Positions 57,530 to 64,000 of a stretch of 64,000 nucleotides of DNA are shown here, one piece after another. How positions within the stretch are numbered: position 1 is the first letter of the stretch; every line of letters begins with the position of its first letter. Below the pieces are notes generated by a model that saw nothing but the letters and a program-made list of their open reading frames with translations, was not told the origin of the DNA and did not search any database. The translations under genes and the position numbers were made by a program. Source of the DNA: Entoloma clypeatum (taxonomy: Eukaryota > Basidiomycota > Agaricomycetes > Agaricales > Entolomataceae); the NCBI GenBank assembly GCA_963565915.1, contig OY751485.1, positions 1,178,001-1,242,000 of the forward strand, written 5' to 3'.

Positions 57530-57971
57530 GATGATGTGGCTCTGGGACGTCTCGATGTGAGCGTCCTAATCAATCTTCTGATAACGGTTGTCTGGACACC
57601 GATAAACTCTCTGATTTCTGTGATCCGACCTGTCTGAGGTCCTTCTTGAACGCGAAAGCTTTTGAGTTCGTTTTGTCGGGCGTTGTAACGCGTGATCTGG
57701 TGTTGCTGAGCAAGATGGATGCTCTCTGCTATTTCGCCGTGGGGGCGATGCTCGTCGTTGTCTAGTTCTTTGTCAAGCACCTGCTGTAGGATGCGACGGA
57801 TCTCCGATTCGATGTACTGCTGGATGAGTGTAAAATCAATACTGTCTCGAGGACTTAGCTCCTCCTGTCGGGCTTCTGGCATGCTGAATGGGTTACTGGT
57901 GAAGTCTTCAAAGAAGCGCGACGTCTTGGCTCGTCTGGTAGTTGCTCTCTTCGCTCTGGGCGAACCTAACG

Positions 57972-57982
57972 AGATTTAGCAA
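57972..57982 (-). other. Self-primer binding site of inner gypsy
   Basis: Minus strand TTGCTAAATCT, 2 nt inside the 5' LTR edge. It is an exact 11-nt complement of AGATTTAGCAA in the LTR (58058-58068), which lies 33 nt from the start of the TATATAA box (58095-58101). The layout is that of Tf1 of fission yeast, whose RNA 5' end folds back to prime reverse transcription. Confidence 0.75.
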
Positions 57983-57984
57983 CT

Positions 57985-58386
57985 TGTTATGCTTAACAAA
58001 CCGTTCCAAGGTTCGGGCAGAGTATGCAGGAAAGTGGAAAGGCGAAGAGCAAAGTGATTGCTAAATCTAAGGAATCTACTACAGTACAAGAGGTTTATAT
58101 AGGTACTGACTATAGGCGGTAGCGGATGAGTCAGTACTGCGGAAGGCAGTGCGCATGAGTAAGGCGACTGCGGAAGGCTATGTACAGTGAGTAAGCTGAC
58201 TGCGGAAAGCGAGTCAGTGTGGGAGCGAAGTATACTAAAGGGGATGACGAAGTAATGTAATGAGTCAGACTGGGAATTGAAGGTTGCGAAAGTAGATATT
58301 GGACATAGTGAGTTCGTAAGAGGGCGCCGAGTCGGGCCGATATGTAAAAGATATGACATGGTCCTCATACCGTAGAGTCCGTAACA
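57985..58386 (-). repeat. Inner gypsy 5' LTR
   Basis: 402 bp, TGTTATGC..CCGTAACA on the plus strand. TATA box at 58095-58101 (minus strand TATATAA). Confidence 0.95.
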
Positions 58387-59148
58387 GTACCCCCCATTCT
58401 GTTGTTGCCCAAAGGGCCTTCCAAAATTATTCTGGCCTTGTGGCCGAGGTGCTTGCTGATTCTGAGGGCGATTTCCCCATTGGTTCCCTTGTCTTTGAGG
58501 TCCCTGCCTCATTCCTTGTCTCATGGTGTAATTCTCTTCAGCCCTTCTGATGGCTGAGATTTCCTCAATGGTTTCCTGCATGGTGTCCTGACGTCTTCCT
58601 TGCTGAAATAATTGTTGTATGATTGAGTCCTGGGCATTTCTCTCCAGTAAGGAAATCCCATGATGATCCTCAATTTTCCCTTTGATTGCCAGTGTTCCAA
58701 ACTGCGTGATCCAATTGTCTGTCTTCATCTGGTTTTGTTTGAACCCCTCAATCTTTGGCCCATTCCACTTCGGTGGTAGGGTGAAACCTTGTGGTAATTT
58801 CATAGATCAAGTTTCGATATGTTGGCAGTCATTTGATTCCATGCAATGAGTGAGTTGTGTCTCCCCATACATTCCTGCAATCAGTCCATCTAATTGGGAC
58901 CAGACTGCGATACAGAATTTGTCATTCCCATGTAACAAATCTTAATTTACTCAGATCCACATGAGCATTTTTGCCCACCATCCCAAAAACAGGGGTCGGG
59001 ATCCATTATATATGCCGGAATCTGTGGCTATTTCAATTCTTTGGCCTGGTGGGTGAGGAGGAGGAGGAGGAGGAGGAGGTGGTGCGATGGGGGGATTGTG
59101 ATGTTCAGGGAGTTCGGGGGCTTCGTCTTGAAAATCTTGGTTGTCCAT
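58387..59148 (-). pseudogene. Outer gypsy gag, 5' half
   Basis: The minus strand begins MDNQDFQDEAPELPEHH with a run of Pro residues (59148-58951), then a stop, then MKLPQGFTL..PPKWNG (58803) with KTDNWITQFGTLAIKGKIED and a Gln/Arg-rich stretch. It ends where the inner element begins at 58386 and resumes at 50123. Confidence 0.75.
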
Positions 59149-59740
59149 GATGGTGTTTTGGTTTGAACAATAGTATCTTATGTTGGGCGCGCAACCCTGT
59201 TCTGACGCTTAGGTGAAAAAGAAAATCTGAAAAAGAAAACCCAAAGAACGATCTGTCTACCCAGGCAGTCGGGATGCTCAAATAGAGGAAGATCTAGGAA
59301 AGATGAAGTCCACTCAGTCAATACCCCTATGCACGCTGGACTGGTTGAATCGAGCTGTCAAGGAGTCAGGGCCTGGAACACCTGTTGTGAACTAGACATG
59401 TATGGTCTTGTCTTCCAAACTGTCACACGCGCCAGCAACTTCCCTGAAGGTCAGATGCGTCGGCCTTTGATCACCTTGACACGGGACGGGCTCAACGTTT
59501 CCCTATGTGTCTCGAACGGCAACACTAGTTATAGTGGGTGCACCAAGTGTTTCTCTTCTTATCCCTGAAGTCCGGGAGATCCCCCTTAATGCTAGGGTCT
59601 GCATATAGATATGTACTTTTGACGAAAAAGCACAAAACGGCGAGGTTGAAATGGATGGGTTTTGAAAAGCGAAGGCACTTGACAGAAACTTGGAAAGGAT
59701 TGTCAATGTTTGGGCAGGCAATGATGAGAGCTTGTTCTTC
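59149..59740 (-). other. Outer gypsy leader and primer-binding site
   Basis: Untranslated leader between the 5' LTR and gag. The primer site at 59729-59738 (minus strand AGAACAAGCT, 2 nt from the LTR) is complementary over 10 nt to AGCTTGTTCT in the LTR (59859-59868), again 33 nt from the start of a TATATAA box (59895-59901). Confidence 0.65.
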
Positions 59741-60038
59741 TGTTGAGGCGACGCTAAGTCAAATGACATCGCGAGCCCAAACTTAGGAACTTAGAATGAG
59801 GAATGTGGAAAGGTGAAGAAGGGGCTGTATTGCCAAGAGACCCAGCAGGAATCTCAAGAGAACAAGCTATTGAATACAAGTGAAAGTACCCTACTTATAT
59901 ATGTAAATACCATGAGGCTGCATTGAGGCAGTGTCATGCTGCATGATTGATAAGATGTCCTCATGTATGATATGATGTAGATAAGATAAGATCGAAATAA
60001 GATGAGATAAAGTGAAAAGTGAAAATATGATCATAACA
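59741..60038 (-). repeat. Outer gypsy 5' LTR
   Basis: TGTTGAGGCG..TCATAACA on the plus strand, 298 bp. Followed by GCTGC (60039-60043), the target duplication. Confidence 0.93.
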
Positions 60039-61184
60039 GCTGCCAGCGGACCACGCACCCACAATATAAAAGTAATGGCACACAGCAGGGAACAAAGGTG
60101 TGTAACTGCCACATTCCCAATCGTGCCCAGGAGTGACACACCCGCAGTGCATGCCACATCACTGGCCACCAGTGTATGCTCTATTGACATGTGTTTGCCC
60201 GACCCAGGTGCGTATCAACCACCCCAATCCCGCCGACTGACCATGAGCAGGCATGCCAGGAGCCAGCCATCCCCAACCCATGCCACATCACTAAGGAACA
60301 GCCCCCCAGGTGAATACCCACTCCCACCTACTGACCATGAGCCTGCATGCCATGAGCCGCCGGCGACCCCACATCACATGCTGACCTTCCAGGGAACAAC
60401 ATGAACAAAACACTCCATGGAGCTACATAGCTGCCCTGTGCCTCATCCTGCCCACTAACCTGTGCCTGCAGCCCCAGAAAATGAGGAGGGAGCAGGCAAT
60501 GTGGAACCACTGGAGTAGGTACCCGGCACCTCCCCTCAATTCGGACTAACAACAGACAAATGACAGGTGACCCATACGCGACTCTACAGCGGCAGAGGAA
60601 ATATCACACCAAGATACCAGCTGCATCCCTAATCATGCTCACCGACCACTCAATAACAAGGCCCCAGCACCACTCACGCTGCCTATGACACAGGTAATGC
60701 CCCAGCAAGGTCAGCACTCAGCCCATCCCCATCCATGCATGGGAACCGCCTAACTAGTTACTACTGACATGGGCACTGGCACTGGCACGTGGAACGTCTG
60801 CATAACACTGGCAACTGCCTACCCCACCCATGCCATGGCCCCCCAGAACACCCCACTAAGGTGAATAGCCGCCTCCCCATTATTGTCTACAAATGCGAGG
60901 CAAATGACAGATACACAGTATACCATATTATTTATGCATACTGTTTACAGTGCCTTCATATGTGTGTGAAACCATTCCCCTCCAATTGACCATCAACATG
61001 CTAGTCCACTCCCAACCCATCCTTCATAGAATATGAACCTTCATAATACATTCACAATATGCTGAGAGAGTGGCATCCATTGAGCACAAGACAGCCTGTT
61101 GTAGACACCATCTGCTATACCACGAGAGCCTGCTACCCACTCTGAGACTGCCTGTCTGACTGCTCCCACCTCTCCAATGATGAG
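60039..61184. repeat. C/A-rich degenerate repeat region
   Basis: Low in G on the plus strand, with recurring CCCA, CCAC and GCATGCCA words. A unit of about 94 bp starting CTGACCATGAGC occurs at about 60237 and 60331. No gene is supported. Confidence 0.5.
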
Positions 61185-61383
61185 CACCCTCTGTTCCAAC
61201 TCACAACCAAGGGCTGTGTATGGTCCTGGGATGACAAGGGAGCAGGGGCCTTTGGAGATCTGAAGCAGAGGCAATTCTCCGCTCCGATACTTGTCCTCCC
61301 TGACCACAGCAAGGAGTGGCAAGTCGAAGCAGATAGCTCCAATTTTGCAACCAGAGCGGTACTGTCCCAAACAGAATGACAGA
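61185..61383 (+). pseudogene. Ty3/gypsy RNase H fragment
   Basis: Plus strand reads HPLFQLTTKGCVWSWDDKGAGAFGDLKQ, then SAPILVLPDHSKEWQVEADSSNFATRAVLSQ, then a stop. This is the end of RT and the start of gypsy RNase H, from a family different from the two nested elements. Nothing else of that element is nearby. Confidence 0.7.
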
Positions 61384-61836
61384 CTACAACACCGCACTGA
61401 CCCCTATCGCTCTCGGCACCATCCTTACGAAGGACCAAAGCCCAACAACTGATAATGATTTTGAAAAATCATGGCGGACAAGCCCTACCAGGAGGCCCTC
61501 AGTTCAATCATGTATGCTCAAGTCGCGACTCACCCAGATCTCTCCTATGCTGTCTCGACCCTCAACAAATTCATGTCAAACCCAGGCAAGGCCCATTGGA
61601 TTGCCCTAATGCACACTCTCCGCTACATCAAAGGGACCATGCACTTCAAAATCATGTACGGAGGACAGGGCACAAACCTCACACCTGTTGGTTGCATCGA
61701 TGCGGACTATGCAGGGGACATCGACACCCGCCGCTCATACACTGGCCAGGTCCCATTGGATGATCGTGTTCCAAAGGAGCCAGAGGGTGCATCAGGTATG
61801 TTGGATGAAGTTACAGTTGCACTATCGAGTGCATGA
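61384..61836 (+). pseudogene. Ty1/copia RT-RNase H fragment
   Basis: Plus strand reads LGTILTKDQSPTTDNDFEK, a two-base shift near 61468, then MADKPYQEALSSIMYAQVATHPDLSYAVSTL, SNPGKAHWIALMHTLRYIKGTMHF and IDADYAGDIDTRRSYTGQ, after which similarity ends. It is a fragment of the copia RT C-terminus and RNase H, unrelated in family to the intact copia at 39.5 kb. Confidence 0.75.
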
Positions 61837-63189
61837 ACCATGTGTCCAACACTACTGGTAATGGGTTGTGCATCTGTGGCCATCACTGATGGTAAATGCT
61901 AAGAGAGAAGAGCCATTAGCTGACATGCAAATGATTCCAGAGCAATAAAATGGCCACATGCCGCGCGAATATCATGTAGAAATTGTAGGCATTGTCGTTT
62001 CTGCTCATTCAAATGTGCAGCAGCATCACCCAATTGAGTGCGCAAAGTAATGTTGACACTCTGCCCGAGCTCTTGATATGCAGTCACCACGTTTTTGAGA
62101 GCCACAGACATCAGAATGAGCAATCAAATGACTAGGAAAAATCGTAGAATTGAGTTCAATGTGAAGTCAAGCATTTTTGTCACCCATAAGTACAAACAAA
62201 TCAACTACAGGACAATTGAGAGAACGATCAAGAAACGGATCTCAGTGCTATTGTTGGGCACTGGCAATGCCTGCGAGAATTTGCAGCATTATGTAAGACA
62301 GCTTCATCGAGAAATCACAACCAAAACGCGGCACATTCTTTAGATGATCACTGTAGGTTTCCACAACACTCTGTCGGATTTGATTTAGTGGGAGAAGTTC
62401 AATGAAATCACATTCTCTTTGTATTCTTCATGAAAAAAAATAAAAAATATGAGAATGAACTTTTTGTTGAACGAAGATTGTGAGATATCGGGGTACGAGG
62501 GTCAGAAAAACTAAATATTGGATGGACAATACAACCAGGGGCATCCCTTGTCGAGGCCTGACCACATCTCAAGTTACAAATGATGTTGTGGCCAACTCCA
62601 CTGGCAGGACAATGAAACTGAGTGTGTTCTTGATTATGTAATGACCAAAATGCTCCAAAGACGCGTCGCGACGCGTTGCTAGCCTGTAACTTACGTGTTT
62701 CCCAACTGGCTGGCCAGTTATGGGCATGGGAAGTTGATGGAATCCATCGAAGAAGTGTTCACAGGCCCAACGAGAACGACTTCAGCACTTAAGAAGGACC
62801 TTCCTAGAAAGGCTGAGAAGGTGGAAGCCCTTCTAGAAGCTATCAGGCGGTACAACGCAAGTGGTTTAACACGTCCAAACGAGGCACAGACTCATGAAAC
62901 TCCTGAAACTGACGAGGAAGACCAACACCACAGTGAGGACATGGAAATTTGATTAATGTTACATTTAATTCCACATATATTAGCATCTTACATATGTATC
63001 CAGCTTGTATAATGAATTTCCACTGATGTGATTGAGCAAGGAGCATGTGGTGTAACGATTTTGCTGCCGTCGTTGAATTGTGCCACTCTTCGACGAGCGT
63101 TTGTGGGGGGACAAATAAAGCCAAATAACACACGGAATTTGCAAGCATTGCCAGTACCCACAATACTATTGGGGGTCAAGTCATCCCCA
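61837..63189. other. Unresolved; short unknown ORF at 62695-62952
   Basis: Mostly without coding signal. The plus-strand frame 62695-62952 (FPNWLASYGHGKLMESIEEVFTG.. and an acidic tail) looks protein-like with a helical middle, but I do not recognise it and no exons can be joined to it. Confidence 0.35.
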
Positions 63190-64000
63190 AACCACGCTGC
63201 AAGAGGACTTGAGTGGGCCAAAGACCGGGCCTTGCAAGTCAGAGCGAGAGTCAGAGAGCAGCGCATCAGGCCTACCAGCGGGGTCCTTCCAGCATCGGGT
63301 TAGGATGACTTTGCGGAGCTGGACATTCGGCAGCTCGAATTGAGGGAGAGTGGAGGGTCCTGCAACGGGGGTCCCGCTGAGGCCTTTGCGTTGGCCAGCG
63401 AGCTCGGGGCAGGTTACGGTCAGACCCCGTATTGCAAGGCAGCCACGGCAACGAGGACCGTTCGTGAGGTTTTCGTCATTGGAGATGCCTTGGGACTGTG
63501 ACGCCCGCCAGCGGGGTCGTTTGAAGTCGAAGCCCAGCTGGAAGGGGAGCGGTCGGGACGCCGATGGCGGCGAGGTGGGGTTTGATTTTGTTCGCGAGCC
63601 TCCTCCTCGCTGTCCTCATTCGCAGCAGGTTAGTTGAAGGTGATTGGCAAGTTCCAGCTCTTCCAATGCTTGAAGTCGCCCCTCCGAGTCGCCTTCTCTC
63701 CACTCCACTTGTCATCCATGACTTCCTTCGCCTTCCCCTTTCCCTTCCAAACGCTCTTATTTGGGAACACTTCTAGATGTGCAGGAGGTCTGCGTCCGCG
63801 TTCTCCGTCAGCGGCGGTGGATTCGTGTTGGCGATGCAGTCGCCGTCCAGACGATCTCCGTTAGCTGTACGTCGGCCTCCTCGGCCGGCTCCCCATTCGC
63901 ATTGACAACCTCTCTGGCCACTTCCACCCCGTCGTGAGACTCAACCTTTTCCTCCTCGCTGACTTCCAGCCCCTCCATCCACCTCAGCACCTCAGCATTC
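63190..64000 (-). CDS. Possible gene fragment at the right edge, unknown
   Basis: On the minus strand two protein-like frames are seen: one near 63990-63850 (MLRWMEGLEVSEEEKVESHDG.., acidic) and one near 63560-63190 (FQLGFDFKRPRWRASQSQGI..LPNVQLRKVILTRCWKDP). They could be exons of one gene that enters from the right edge. No family is recognised and no splice sites are firm, so this is tentative. Confidence 0.25.

Larger units (their letters stand above)
50124..58386 (-). mobile_element. Inner Ty3/gypsy chromovirus nested in the outer element
   Basis: Minus-strand element with its 3' LTR at 50124-50526 and 5' LTR at 57985-58386, flanked by GTACC (50119-50123 and 58387-58391). It lies inside the gag of the outer element and contains the Tc1/mariner element 53910-55519 in its own pol. 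Without that insertion it is about 6.65 kb. LTRs differ at roughly 13 of 402 positions by my count, mostly C/T and G/A. A polypurine tract (GGAGAGGGGAACA on the minus strand, 50527-50539) precedes the 3' LTR. Confidence 0.95.
45576..60038 (-). mobile_element. Outer Ty3/gypsy chromovirus, interrupted and decayed
   Basis: Minus-strand element with its 3' LTR at 45576-45872 and 5' LTR at 59741-60038, flanked by GCTGC (45571-45575 and 60039-60043). Its gag is split at 50123/58387 by the inner element. Without the insertion it would be about 6.2 kb. The polypurine tract (AGAAAGGGGG, minus strand) lies just inside the 3' LTR at about 45875-45886. The two LTRs differ at roughly 19 of 298 positions by my count, mostly transitions, so this is the oldest of the nested elements. 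Confidence 0.93.

Noticed and set aside
57965..57984. Conventional tRNA 3'-end primer site in the inner chromovirus
   Set aside because: The sequence after the LTR does not start with TGG and matches no tRNA end I know, while it fits the self-primer exactly.
1..64000. tRNA genes, rRNA genes and CRISPR arrays
   Set aside because: No convincing B-box with matching A-box, no rRNA sequence and no regularly spaced short repeats were seen on either strand.

Overview
The window looks like nuclear DNA of a mushroom-forming fungus (Basidiomycota, Agaricomycetes, probably Agaricales). The evidence is: genes cut by many short introns of about 45-75 bp with GT..AG ends; gene families typical of agarics (a coiled-coil family of unknown function, a multi-pass membrane family, Hsp70-like ATPases); secreted GH12 and GH81 glycoside hydrolases; a U6 snRNA gene; and Ty3/gypsy chromoviruses, a copia element and a Tc1/mariner element. 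The organism call is inference from these features; no ribosomal or mitochondrial marker is present.

Layout. 1-826 is the 5' end of a Ty3/gypsy element that runs off the left edge. 1.06-2.65 kb holds a two-exon coiled-coil family gene. 2.65-7.4 kb is gene-poor and holds hairpins and a decayed CoA-transferase gene. 7.4-9.2 kb is an intact four-TM membrane protein gene. 9.2-12.5 kb is mostly unresolved, with a probable multi-exon minus-strand gene starting at 12132. 12.55-13.48 kb is an endonuclease/exonuclease/phosphatase-like protein with altered catalytic residues. 13.6-14.5 kb is a tandem duplication. 14.8-15.6 kb is an Rrp46-like exosome subunit. 17.1-18.25 kb is a GH12 glucanase-like gene, followed by fused fragments of Hsp70-like and coiled-coil genes (18.4-19.2 kb). 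21.35-24.37 kb is a ten-exon GH81 endo-1,3-beta-glucanase with a C-terminal beta-trefoil. Then come U6 snRNA (24.6 kb), a 14-exon Hsp70-like gene (25.2-27.8 kb), a 13-exon IML2/TTC39-like gene (28.3-31.4 kb), a 14-exon mitochondrial carrier gene with three micro-exons (31.7-33.5 kb), a membrane protein gene (33.8-35.7 kb), and two tandem minus-strand beta-trefoil gene copies (36.2-38.5 kb), one clearly dead.

39.5-60.0 kb is almost entirely transposable elements. A near-perfect copia element (39546-45334, TSD GAAAG, LTRs differing at one base) lies 241 bp left of a three-level nest: an old chromovirus (45576-60038, TSD GCTGC) contains a younger chromovirus (50124-58386, TSD GTACC), which contains a Tc1/mariner element (53910-55519, TA duplication). 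LTR divergence counted by eye (about 6%, 3% and 0.3%) fits the nesting order. In both chromoviruses, a short sequence about 33 nt downstream of a TATA box in the LTR is complementary to the primer-binding site 2 nt beyond the LTR, which indicates Tf1-type self-priming. The copia primer site matches the anticodon arm of initiator tRNA-Met, as in Drosophila copia. Most breaks in the chromovirus genes are TGA codons, mostly where Arg is expected, and LTR differences cluster at CpG, so decay looks driven by C-to-T change at CpG.

60.0-64.0 kb is the flank into which the outer chromovirus inserted. It holds C/A-rich repeats, a chimera of gypsy RNase H and copia fragments, and unresolved sequence near the right edge. 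Host genes appear independent of one another; apart from the two cell-wall glucan hydrolases there is no obvious pathway cluster.
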